Assembly: GCA_029204225.1 (NCBI GenBank)
Contig: CM055100.1
Location: forward strand, 20,044,155-20,108,154
Reading direction: 5' to 3'
Length of the DNA: 64,000 nt
DNA from: Diphasiastrum complanatum
Lineage: Eukaryota; Streptophyta; Lycopodiopsida; Lycopodiales; Lycopodiaceae
The notes under the pieces are model-generated. The model was not told where the DNA came from. It did no database searches and saw only the letters and a list, made by a program, of their open reading frames with translations. How positions within the stretch are numbered: position 1 is the first letter of the stretch; each line of letters opens with the position of its first letter. The position numbers and the translations under genes are program-made. Below are positions 1 to 10,039 of this stretch, one piece after another.

Positions 1-248
1 TTGATGTGTAAGTTTATCTAATCTAGTCTTTATTTAGATCAAAACATATTGTACAAAAATCACATTGATTTAATCACCACACAATTTAACAAACACCATT
101 TAATAAAATGACATGTGAATGCATCACTTAATCTCACAAAATTAACATTCAAAGATTCATAACGTAACTCATTTGATTATAATCAACTATCTTCTTCGAA
201 TCAACCAAAAATACTATCAATTGAATGCTAACCTACATTGTGTAACCA

Positions 249-250
<2 letters not shown>

Positions 251-326
<76 letters not shown>
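251..326. repeat. (TC)n microsatellite
   Basis: An uninterrupted run of about 38 TC units. The long open frames across it on both strands are only Ser-Leu or Arg-Glu dipeptide repeats and are not genes. The flanks (1-250 and 327-400) show no recognisable coding sequence. Confidence 0.97.
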
Positions 327-328
<2 letters not shown>

Positions 329-408
329 CTAATACAATACAATACAATACAATCAACGCATTGAGAAACACAAATCTCATTTCGCGCAAAAAATTCTACG
401 TGGTACAT

Positions 409-633
409 CCACGCGTGGTAGAACCACGCCAATGCTATTTTCCAAAATCTGGATCCTAGAAATTTGCCACGCCATGGCAAATTTCCAAGGCACATGCAAA
501 AAAATTTGCCACGCGTGGTAGAACCACGAAATTTAAATTTTTCAAAATTTCCGCCATTTCTTTGCCGGACGGGGTGTTGTCCGCCGGAAAATTTGCCAGC
601 ATGGCTCTTCCACGCGTGGCTCTACCACGCGTC
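409..633. repeat. Cluster of CCACGCGTGG palindromes
   Basis: The self-complementary decamer CCACGCGTGG occurs at about 409, 509 and 610. The first two are followed by TAGAACCACG and the third by CTCTACCACGCGT. Related CCACGC-type words lie between them. The repeat is seen directly; it is probably the internal structure of an unclassified element. Confidence 0.7.
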
Positions 634-1904
634 AGTTGTCACACGCATTGCCACGCGAACCGGACAAGCTCCAAATTGGCCCCCGTCTTATGTGCATGGC
701 AAATTGCCAATGTATGTAGTTGTGATTTGGACCCTCTTTTTGAAAAACAGAACCCAACTCTATGCTCCAAAGTGCATCCTCATTTAAAAAAAAAAACTGG
801 TATAGTATGGGAAGCTAGTATGAATGATCTACCATAGATGCCATAGATGCCCGTTCCAAAACTTCTGGTTCAGAAGGTTCTGTCTATACATACAGAACAA
901 GCTATATAATTTTATGTTTTATTTTGACAGAAGTTGGAGACTGTAGACTGTAGACTGTAAACTGTATTTCAATATTGACAGAAATTGCAAACTTTAGACT
1001 GTACCCTCAATATTCTTGTGATTGGTAGCATTTTGAGATGATTTATGTACTATAATCAACATTGAAAACACATGATCTGTCCAACAATATTACAAGCACA
1101 AGTGACGAACCCTGACACTGTTGTGATTGTCTATAATGACCTTTCACCAAATCCCTAGTCTCTGAAATTTTCAATAGGAGCACTTGTAACTTAATAGGCA
1201 TTTTGTAATAAATCAGTAAACCAAGAATTTGAGGTTCTGGCTTGGAGAAAATATCCAACATGGTTACATATTGTTGGTGCTAGACAATCGAACATGATGT
1301 GCTGAAAAATGTGCTCAAAAACTGGAAAATCATTACAGCTTTACGATACCGAAGTTATGAGAATCACTGCATGTTTCACGGTATATACATATACCTAAAT
1401 TAGAACTTATTATAGGCATGATATGATGTTCATGCCTCAAGGAAAATGAGCCAGACTAAGATTAAGGATTTCTTGCATCCGACATCGAGCCTCTGCCCTG
1501 CTGCAAAATGTTGAAAATCCTCATAGCTTGCACAGCAATTCAAAAAAAGATGTGTCTTAAGAACTTTCATATTCTTACTTTTTTTTTTTCTCAAATTTCA
1601 AAAAAACACATTTATGTTCAAGGAAAAAAAAAAACACATTCCATTTTGGAACGCGTGCGGAACAGCCTTTCCGTGCACATTCCGAAACGGAACGGGCATC
1701 TATGCGTGACAACCAATGAAATTCCTAATCTCAATGGAATGATCTTGGAAATAGGATCTCTAAGATTGTTTGATTAAAATACAATGTAGATAGTCGTAGT
1801 ATCAACACAATCTAAACTAAAGGCACATGTAGGTCAAGTAAACATGAAAGAGTTCAACATCAGCTTATCACACACTTTAGAATACCCATAAGATTTTATT
1901 TTAT
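634..1904. other. No gene recognised
   Basis: Short open frames only, with no motif, splice pattern or homology I recognise. Small direct repeats such as GACTGTAGACTGTAGACTGTA near 940-965 are present. Homology to the right-hand arm of the inverted duplication begins near the end of this stretch. Confidence 0.5.
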
Positions 1905-2397
1905 GTACAATTTCTCCACATATGTCCATTAAGTATTGTCTTGATTAGGACTCGCTTTCCTTTCCTCGTCCCTCAAGTGTTAGGAGCTTGACTCCACTAA
2001 TCCAAAGAGACACAAGGTGATTGGAAGATAGCACAAGTGCTCAAAGTTAAAAGAAACAGTAAATGGTAGAAAGAAATGAGAGCATTGAAAACAGAGGCAA
2101 TTTTGTGCTCAAAGTTAGCAAGGAGTGATATAGAAACTTTTATCACATCATCATGACACTTTGAGACAAACCCAAATGGATATGGCAAGTTACAGAAAAC
2201 ATTCTCAAGCTTGCAAGAGGAAAAATTGCATTTGCCTACAATGGCATGGTAGCATTGACAAAGGGAGCCACTGAAGGCAGTGGCAGCAGCTGTAACTGCT
2301 GCTAAACTTCCCTCTGCAAGAAGTGAGATGCGGCACTGCTCCAGTTTTCACCCTGACATGCTCCACAAAACCAAGATTTCAGGTTATAGACACGTAG

Positions 2398-3926
2398 CTA
2401 TAGTAGACGCAGTGGAAGAGGTTGTGGCATAGATGAATGCTGCTGAACAACTATGTGCTGTGACTGGTGAGCCATAGGTGTTTGAACCAAACGCACAGGT
2501 GTACAGCTCTGAATATTGATATTACAGTGTCCTAAGGTAAATAGCTGTTGTTGTGTTGAAGGATGAATCAGTACGAGCTTCCGGGAGGCATGATGCATTA
2601 CTGGTGCTGATTGGGGAGAGGGAAGTGCAGGTGGGTATGGCTTGAATCTTCTAACTATGGCCGGTGGGCGTGACAAAAAATCTCCAAAGAAATTGCCTGG
2701 TGATAGTGCTACAGGGACTTGAACAGATGATCTCCTGAAGAAGAAAGTTTCTTGCCAACCCGTCTCAGTTCGTTGCCTGACGGAAGCTCTGCACTCTTGG
2801 TCTTTCAGATGAGGTTTAAGGCGACGCTTTCCAGATTGAGAGAGCTCCTTCTGGTTCGCCTCTTCATAGAATCCCTCAGCCGGCAGCATGGAGGGCGAGA
2901 AGATTGGAAATGCCCCGATTGCTGCGAGCATTGCACTGCAAGCAAAAGCGGCCAGATAAATTCGTTTCAGCTGAGGACAAATTCTTCTTTCCAAGAAGCA
3001 TGTCGAGGCTAGAAAGTATATGGGAGGGGATGTTCAATTGTTGCAAACCTGTAAACGAATTTGAACGTTCTGCATGCTCCAAGGGCAAAAGGTTTTCCGC
3101 TGTTCACTCCATCTCCGCGGCGGTTGACATACCCCGGAAAATCAGCCGGATCAAATTTCACGCTTTCTTTCAATTCCAAGCAACCCTTGCTAGCTTGCTT
3201 CGCTAGCTTCCACTTCTTGTATGGTCCATGATCTTTATGGGAGACGTGAACCTCCCCTCCTGGTACAAGCATCTTCGCTGCATTCTCGAAGAATTTTCGC
3301 ATAAGAAGCCGGTGCTTCCTGCATGTACAAGAAAAAATTCGGTTCAGATAAAGCTTGCAATTCATGTTATAATAGATGAATTCCATGAGCAAATTTTCTT
3401 GTGTTACCTACCTGATAACATCCTTGCGATCCTCAGAACCGAAAAATCCAGCGTGTGGGAAATTGTAAACAATTCGATCGAACAGTCTGCCATTTAGTAC
3501 CTTCGATGCCGCCATGACTGTGGCATCCACGTTGTGGAGTACAAGTGCTCCCAGATTCAGCAGCGACTTCACAGTCACAGAAGCTGAGCTATATTTCTTG
3601 TGAAGAATAACCCACTTTGCGAAGAATACCTGCCATGGATATCAATAACCCACTTTGCTCCTATTACTCTACCCTATTTCTAACCAATCCTGACAAATAT
3701 ACAAAGAAAGTGCAGTAGGAGGATAAGTAATCTTACCCTTTCAATCCAAAGAGGTGGGAACCATGTTGACTGCGGATCCGAAGGCCATAGCCAAGGAGCA
3801 GGAGAAGGAAAAGTCGCCCTCTCCGACCAACAGTATGGTATGTGAGCTGCAGTAGTGCTTGAGCCACCTATCTTCCTCATCTACATCAAATCGAAGGCAT
3901 GGCTGTGGTATCAACTTTACCTCCAT
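2398..3926 (-). pseudogene. BMT5-like methyltransferase-domain gene, left copy (broken)
   Basis: Four exons can be read on the - strand: 3926-3737 (ATG at 3926), 3629-3412, 3318-3049 and 2935-2398. Exon 1 encodes the family signature LLVGEGDFSFS (a Rossmann SAM-binding loop). Exon 2 carries NGRLFDRIVYNFPHAGF and exon 3 carries GGEVHVSHKDHGPYKKW and DFPGYVNRRGDG, all typical of the BMT5-like domain (Pfam DUF2431), named for a yeast 25S rRNA uridine-N3 methyltransferase. Exon 4 adds about 178 codons of Gln/Pro/Ser-rich tail with no domain I know. Splice phases agree across exons. Two lesions are visible: TGA at 3743-3741, where the right copy has TCA (Ser), and a 19-bp insertion in exon 2 that copies GCAAAGTGGGTTATTCTTC from nearby and shifts the frame. 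Family assignment is firm; loss of function is inferred. Confidence 0.85.
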
Positions 3927-3955
3927 CGCCCACAAAGCAAAACCAGCAGCAGCTG

Positions 3956-3961
<6 letters not shown>

Positions 3962-4000
<39 letters not shown>
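3962..4000. repeat. (GA)n microsatellite in the 5' UTR of the left BMT5-like copy
   Basis: About 19 GA units. They lie a few tens of bases upstream of the ATG at 3926 on the gene's strand, where they read (CT)n. The right copy has a shorter tract at 15237-15255 in the same place, so the tract predates the duplication and has changed length since. Confidence 0.95.
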
Positions 4001-4004
<4 letters not shown>

Positions 4005-4971
4005 GAGTATCCACGCCACATTGAGGCGAGCAGTCTGGCAACGGTAAAATCTATGAAAAATTAAGAGAATGAACTTTGAAAATGGGGCCCCTCTTCCCAC
4101 GTGCGTGAATGGGGTTACGCGCCTGGCCAATAAACTCTATTAATCACTGTTTCCGGAAACCTTTTTGAGATTTCCCTCCAAAAATCGATATGTGAAAAAG
4201 TTCGTCGGCCTCTATCGAGTGAGAATCACTTACTTGCCGATTTTTTCTTATAAAACCTAAGATTTATGACATAAAAGTTCCTATACAATTTTTGCCATGC
4301 CGATTTTTGGGAAAAGATTCAGGTTCCATTCTTAAACTATGCCGACTTTCTCGAACAATGTCTCTTAATCTCTCATCACACATGGGCATTTATTGGCCCA
4401 TATTTCATATAACTTGAGTTGCATGTTAATACTACATACTAAACAATTATCCTCCACATTCCAATCCATGCAAGTTATAAGTGAGTGTTTGGAAACCTCC
4501 AATCTCCTGCATTGTTTTTAAAGTTATTGATTTTTTAGGTTCTTGGACTTGGTGCATCTCAAAGTTTTTGCTCTCAAAACATTAAATATTTACACTAAAA
4601 ATTGATTTTATTGACTCAATAAACCTATGTAACCCAACTTTTATAAAGATCTAACTAGTTTACTAAACAAAAATTGGCTCCATGTGAAAATGAATAAACT
4701 CAAAAATTTTGCATTTAAAAAAGTTTGTAGATTTTTTGAAAGTCAACTTCCTATGATTTTTTTTATGAAATCTGTTTTCGACGAAAGATGTCGATTCCAT
4801 TATCAAGAGATGTCGGCTTTCCCGAACACTAGTTAAAAGTTATTTCAACTCCGGCACTACTCTTGTGAGCATGATTCACATACCAATCACGTTCTCTCTT
4901 CTCAAGCGTGAAGTCAACAACATTATGAAGGAATTGATCTAGCAAAATTTGTAAAAACATCGTGTCTATCT

Positions 4972-5135
4972 GAGTGGAGTACATGGGTAAAGTTGTTGAC
5001 TATCACCATAAAGGAGTAAGCTCAAATCCCGACCACTGTGTAGTGACATCTAAGGAGCCTAGTTTCATAAATGGCTTAGCCATGTTGTATATAACAATCA
5101 TCAGTTGCTTAATAATAATAATAATACTTTTTGTA
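4972..5135 (+). mobile_element. tRNA-derived SINE-like unit, left copy
   Basis: A pol III-like head (box A-like TGGGTAAAGTTG near 4984, box B-like GCTCAAATCCC near 5022) is followed by about 100 bp of unique body and a (TAA)n tail ending near 5133. The same unit occurs inverted at 13737-13895, where box B reads GGCTCGAACCT and the tail is A-rich. Head plus A/TAA tail is the usual SINE layout. The match between arms shows it was present before the duplication. The family is not identified. Confidence 0.5.

Positions 5136-5142
<7 letters not shown>

Positions 5143-5190
<48 letters not shown>
5143..5190. repeat. (GA)n microsatellite at gypsy LTR
   Basis: About 24 GA units run directly into AAAAGTAAGC, which is LTR sequence of gypsy element A. 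In the related LTR at 49140-49170 the same position holds only a short impure GA tract. This array therefore looks like an expansion of a GA tract inside the LTR. Confidence 0.9.
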
Positions 5191-5195
<5 letters not shown>

Positions 5196-5402
5196 TAAGC
5201 TTTACCCTTGCTTGAGTAGGGTTAATGGATGTAGTGTTGACGGTTAGTGTTAGATGTGGATCATAAGCATGTGCTTGATTATGAACTATGCTATTGCTCT
5301 CATGGAAATGAATTCCGTGTGACAACATGTTAGTCATCTTCATCTCCTTTGATGCTTGATGTGCTTGGATCTAGGGTTGAAGGTGCATAGGAAATATGTG
5401 CT
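5191..5402 (+). mobile_element. Gypsy element A: 3' portion of 5' LTR
   Basis: Sequence from AAGTAAGC to GTGCTACAA matches the LTR ends at 49165-49388 (+) and 44607-44820 (-): the same order of GTTAATG repeats, TATCGCTCTCATG, a CCGCGTGACA-like word, and TTGATGCTTGTGTG before the terminus. It is followed by a degenerate primer-binding site (TTTTGCCGCCAATTCC) and a leader. The upstream part of the LTR is missing, as the GA array abuts the SINE-like unit. Confidence 0.7.
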
Positions 5403-6227
5403 ACAATTTTGCCGCCAATTCCAAGGAGCTATGCCACTTTTTCATTTTTCAGCATGTTTCTAATTCATGCTTGGATGTTAGTTTGCATTTAGGCATCTTG
5501 TCTTGGCATGGAAGTGTTAAAATTGCATTTTAGGAATAATTTGGGAGAGATTTTGTTTGATTTGTGTAGATCTTTTAGCTTGAAATCTGTTTCGATTGTT
5601 GTGAGCAGGGGAAGCCAGACAGATCACCATTTTTAAGATCCATTTGGATTAGAAGAAATCAATAAAAATCGTTCATTTCTACTATTTTGGTGATAAAAGG
5701 GACACAATTTTCATCAGTCACTGATAACTTTTTGTTCCTTTGCAACCAACATTCGCCGACTTGTGTAGACACAGTACTGCCATGATGCATGAAGCTACAG
5801 TTTGAAGGGCAAAGGTTTCTTCCCAGTGGATTTCCAGAAACGGAACAAAAACCACCAATAAATGTGAAAAAAAAACTCCCTAAAAACAAAAAAAATACAA
5901 AAAACCAACTTTTGTCTGGTCTTCTATGCCTAGATCTGACCTATAGCTAGGTCGGCGACGGTCAATTCCAAAAACTAGTAAAAGGCTAAAGTGACTATTC
6001 CACTAGTTGATGGTAACATTTTGTAGAAAGTTTAACACCTTTCTGCAATATTAGTTCTCTGACAAGAACCTTCGCCTGAGTCACAGTCAGTCCATCATAC
6101 TATTTTAAGATCTTTGTTTCATAATCAAAATTTGATTATTGTCAAGTGATAAAGTTTTACAGATCTTATTAGAGATAGGAGTTAATTGAAAAATCTAGAT
6201 CCAATCTCATTGTTCTTCTAAATTGAT
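5403..6227 (+). mobile_element. Gypsy element A: untranslated leader
   Basis: Noncoding sequence between the LTR end and gag. The stretch near 5606-5660 (GAAGCCAGACAGATCACC, AAGATCCATTTGGAT) aligns with the - strand leader of element B near 44390-44430, confirming both are internal leader of one family. No open frame of note. Confidence 0.6.
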
Positions 6228-6772
6228 TTGGAAGAATGTCTGATTCAAATATTGAACTTGAGCTATCTGATCTTCCAATTGTTGTTCCACAAGTTATTGT
6301 TAGAAGAAACCTCGTCTAGAGTTGCAAAGTATAATGGGTTATATGATCCAGTTAGATTTCTCAAAATCTTTGTTGAATCATGTGAAGTTTATGGCGAAGT
6401 TTTTCCACAAGATAAACTTAAGTTATTTCCTATGTCCTTAACTGGAGCGGCACAAGATTGGTTTCACAACCAAGATGAGACTGAACATATGGATTGGGAA
6501 GTAGTTAAAGCTAGCCTAATTACAAGATTTAGATCCAGGTAAGTCAAATTAAAATGGGAAAGAGGGAAAGGGTGCGAGATTACATTGAATGGGTCAAGCA
6601 TCTCCGATCAGAGTGTGATCCTGAACTAATTAATAATGACGTAGCGCCATTGCAAGTCGAAACTTTGCCACCAAAAGAAAAACTTTTGGAATATTTTCCT
6701 AAATTCTCGCAAAAGTGTCTTAAATTAGGGTGCTTTTCAAAAACACCTTGCGCATGCATAAAACATGCTTGA
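6228..6772 (+). pseudogene. Gypsy element A: gag N-terminal fragment
   Basis: Translation gives RVAKYNGLYDPVRFLKIF, then LKLFPMSLTGAAQDWFHNQD and LITRFRSR. This is the order of conserved residues of the retrotransposon gag (capsid) domain: G-x-DP near the start, L-x-G-A-A-x-W in the middle, RF at the end. The frame is interrupted by a stop at about 6541 and continues as RVRDYIEWVKHLRSE. It ends near 6760 where the following 1.6 kb breaks the element. A decayed, non-functional capsid gene. Confidence 0.75.
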
Positions 6773-7835
6773 AAAATGACCCAAAAAAGGCAATTTTGTG
6801 CATTTTCAAGATTTTTGAGCTTTAAAAAAGACATGGTTTGCAAGTCACTTTTCATAATGAAATTTAAAATAAAATAACAAATAATTGAAACATTAAAATT
6901 TGCTCTATTTTTCAAAAAACATGCATTTTGACACAATAAACTATACACAATAATGTCTTGATTTCATGCATTTTACAAAATTAAACGATAGTCTTTTGCA
7001 AAATGTCCAGATATTTATGTTCCTTGTATCAATACCAATACGTACAAAAACATTTACATGGGACTTTCACTCTCATAGCCATCTGTATCCCCTGTGATCC
7101 TAAAGATGTTGTAGAAATGGCTTTGTTGAAAATAGTGGGTCTCCACCCATTCTTTTTGTTAAGCAGTCTAAAGGCTTTCGTAAAAAAATGCACCAACTAT
7201 GCATTACATTTAATATTTTCAAATATCTTTCTAAACAGTCACAGCCTAGACAAGTGTAACGTTTCAGTATTATGAAATTTTTGTGTTATCTTCAATTGCA
7301 TAGAAATATAATTTTCCTATTTTTCTTTGCTGCAAAAAAGGTGTAGACGTGGGTTCACTCCTATTTTTCTTTGCTGCAAAAAGTTGTAGACGTTTGCTAA
7401 ATATTTAGATTACTAGAGCATAACAGAGAACAATAAATACAAGACTCTGCAAATAGAAGTTTGGAATATATTTGGATCTGGACAGCAACGTTACTGTCAT
7501 ATCCTATTTATTTGCCAAGTGGACATAACAAGATACAATCTCTTCTATAGCCAATTTGATGGCCTTCTTAGTCAGGGTTTATTGGAAAATTATGCATTAC
7601 CATTACTAAATCATTTAGCTCTGATCATTAGTAAATGATAACACTCCCTCTAGTAATTATAATCTGAACTTTTCAGAAAAACAATATGAATTGACACATT
7701 AATCAAAGGTAGCTTCAGTAGCTCAACCATTCCAAGTGCTAAAGCCATTAGAATATAAACATGATACTAAATTGGTTGATATCTCGATAAAATAAATAGA
7801 CTACCTAAAATTCCCCATAGAAACCATGGGAGAAA

Positions 7836-7955
7836 GTGCTCCAACTCGATGCAATGTATCGAGTTGGAGCACCAACTAGATACAATGTACCCAGTTGGTG
7901 CTTCAACTCGATACAATGTATTGATTGAAGCACCAACTCAATGTCGAGTTGTTGT
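7836..7955. repeat. Cluster of overlapping hairpins
   Basis: The 15-mer at 7836-7850 and its exact reverse complement at 7858-7872 flank a 7-nt loop. The right arm overlaps the next hairpin: AGCACCAACT at 7868-7877 pairs with AGTTGGTGCT at 7893-7902. Further units built on CAACTCGATACAATGTAT follow to about 7990. Each unit is both a direct and an inverted repeat of the last. Confidence 0.85.
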
Positions 7956-8006
7956 GTCCAACACTTGATACAATGCACTCCAACTCGATACGGCGCATCG
8001 GATTTA

Positions 8007-8009
<3 letters not shown>

Positions 8010-8062
<53 letters not shown>
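8010..8062. repeat. (TA)n microsatellite
   Basis: About 25 TA units directly after the hairpin cluster. The Tyr-Ile repeat frames across it are artefacts. Confidence 0.95.
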
Positions 8063-8069
<7 letters not shown>

Positions 8070-8387
8070 ATTTTTTAATTAAAAATTTCCAAAAGAAAGG
8101 TATTGACACAGTGTATCAAATTTTAATACGACCTTAAATAAGAAATGGTAAACGACGGTTACACCTATCATTATATGAGAAGTATTTTTTATTTTGATTC
8201 TGTTTAACACAAATTTTAATACGCCGTATCGAAATTATGTTCAAAACAATCGGTTTCACAGTGAATTTTAACGAATTCAATAAGGTTTGATTTTCTCGTT
8301 AGTTGTAATCTTATTTTCGATACTTGTATGTAAATTTGATCATCGAAGCTATTTTCTTTCCGGGTAAAACATTTTCTATCAGAGAAA

Positions 8388-9025
8388 ATGTTTGGCGTGC
8401 GATTTGTGCTGGAAACCATAAATGAGCGTCCAATGATGAAACAACATATGACAAATATGTATTGTCATCTACGCAACTCTACTAGACACAAGACAACTTT
8501 TTGTTCGTTTAACCCTCGGGTTATTCAACAAAGATATGCTAAACATAGAGATAATCCAAATTGGAAGGGACTTGATAGTAATGCCCATGGTCTTGGATTT
8601 CCATAGCGATTATCCTTGCCAGCTCCTCTAGTACAACATGCTACTTGTACGAATATGATGGAACAAGAATCTTCGGTTGGTAATGGCCAATGGAATTACA
8701 ATACTGATAAAGAGATTGGTTCTTCAGAGCAATACGCTATTTATGATACTACACAACAACAACAGTCTAGACAGTGGGCTAGATCACCACTTGGATGCTT
8801 TGGATGCGAAAAAATCACAAAATTGTTGAATGTCCAAATAAAATAAAGTTTATACCATTTTGTCGGAAATGCGATTATGGACATTGTTACGAAGACTGTC
8901 CAACAAGACCAAAGCCACAGCTGATATCTGCTTCATTGAATATGATTAGAATTAAGCAAAGGCTAGCAATCCAACCTAATGAACCAAATGCGCCATTGAT
9001 GGTTGTCACACGAGCTCAAAAGTAG
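8388..9025 (+). pseudogene. Gypsy element A: gag C-terminal part with zinc knuckles
   Basis: Frames read QRYAKHRDNPNWKGLDSN, a Gln-rich linker (TTQQQQSRQW), then CFGCEKI..HKIVECPNK and FCRKCDYGHCYEDCPTRP. The cysteine/histidine spacing resembles paired CCHC knuckles of nucleocapsid. Stops or frameshifts near 8604 and 8845 break the frame. It continues directly into the protease region, placing it at the gag/pol boundary. Confidence 0.65.
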
Positions 9026-10001
9026 AAAGGAGTTGTTTTTAATCCAATACCTGCTAAATTTGTGCCAGCTATTGATCTTCCTATTGCATCAGGGGTGCAC
9101 CCAAACCTCAACTCAGAGAATAAAAAATACAACAACATGAGGCAGTGGATCAAAGACTTACAAGAAGGAGGCATTGGAAGCCGCCAAAGTTGCAACAAAT
9201 TTTCATTCCACACCCCTGTCACCATCCGATTTACATAATCCATGAATGGATGTTAACACTCAGTTGCACCATCGCGAAAAACCCTTCAAGATGACCGAAT
9301 TTGAAGCATCGCAAATAGAACTGATCATGAATATTCTATCTAGTAAAATGGATATTACATTCTATCTAGCTGATCACAGACTACAGTTCAGACTACAATT
9401 TTCGTCCTAAAGGCATCATGGAAGACATACCTGTAAAGATTGTAGGAATCTAGTTTGTCACTACTTTTGTAGTACTGGACTTATCGGAAGCACCATAAGT
9501 TTATCGCATTCTATTGGGACGTCCATGGTTTCGAGTTGCACAAGTAATTCATAACTGGAAAACTTGAAAGATTACATTTGAGAATCGTAAGCGTGCAATT
9601 AAAGTTGATCCATTAACTTGGACAATCAAACCAGTAGTCCAAAAAATGGATGATGATTCATCAACAACGGATCATACTTGTGACCGATTAGTAAAAGCTT
9701 CGGGAGTGCATTATGACTCTCAAATAGATAATGTTAACTGGAATCAAGCTCTTGCAATTGCGTATTGTACAGTAGGATACATGTGTCAATGAGATAACAA
9801 TTCAGAGATGAGCGCCATTCCTAAGGTTGATCGTACTTTGGATATGCCTATCACTTTCCCAGTCAACATGATGAATGTGGCATGAATATCAAACGATCCG
9901 ATTCCGGATCCTATTGAAGATGAACTCATTCATGTCAATCATGCTTTATCTACTGACAAAAATGTTGAACTTACTAATGAACATATTCTAAATCATAATT
10001 T
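9026..10001 (+). pseudogene. Gypsy element A: protease region
   Basis: Readable segments include DIPVKIVGI, FVVLDLSEAP and YRILLGRPWFRVAQVIHNW, the C-terminal half of a gypsy-type aspartic protease (the ILGRP motif), then KITFENRKRAIKVDPLTWTI and VNWNQALAI. Stops occur within the region (for example at 9451, inside VGI-stop-FVTT). The N-terminal catalytic motif was not found. The same protein segment occurs on the - strand at 43211-43588, so two copies of one family are present. No RT follows; the sequence stops at a primer-binding site. Confidence 0.7.
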
Positions 10002-10019
10002 TGGCGCCTTTGCCGGGGA
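10002..10019 (+). other. Primer-binding site (tRNA-Asp type), out of place
   Basis: TGGCGCCTTTGCCGGGGA differs at one base from TGGCGCCGTTGCCGGGGA, the PBS complementary to plant tRNA-Asp that is used by many plant gypsy elements. The bases that follow (GCTATGCCAATTTTTCA) match the start of the leader in element B. It lies after protease sequence, not after an LTR, so this is a rearranged join. Confidence 0.75.
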
Positions 10020-10039
10020 GCTATGCCAATTTTTCACTG

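Larger units (their letters stand above)
1905..5135. repeat. Left arm of inverted segmental duplication
   Basis: When reverse-complemented, this stretch matches 13737-17245 throughout: the 3' flank of the BMT5-like gene, all four exons and introns, the 5' UTR with its GA/CT tract, about 900 bp of upstream DNA, and a SINE-like unit at the inner end. Indels and substitutions are frequent, so the duplication is not recent. The outer edge is where the matching words around 1910-1990 and 17160-17240 fade. The inner edge is the A/TAA-rich tail of the SINE-like unit. Exact ends need an alignment. Confidence 0.9.
6773..8387. other. Sequence interrupting gypsy gag; no gene
   Basis: AT-rich stretch between the N- and C-terminal parts of the gag reading frame. 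It has no recognisable coding sequence but contains the hairpin cluster at 7836-7955 and the (TA)n tract at 8010-8062. It may be a later, unclassified insertion; I could not identify its ends or a target-site duplication. Confidence 0.45.

Noticed and set aside
173-495. Ser-Leu and Arg-Glu repeat proteins across the TC tract
   Set aside because: Dipeptide repeats produced by translating a microsatellite; no independent coding evidence.
3680-3880. 66-codon - strand ORF over BMT5 exon 1
   Set aside because: A shifted frame of exon 1; the conserved LLVGEGDFSFS lies in the other frame.
7903-8137. Tyr-Ile repeat ORFs on both strands
   Set aside because: Translation of the (TA)n tract.
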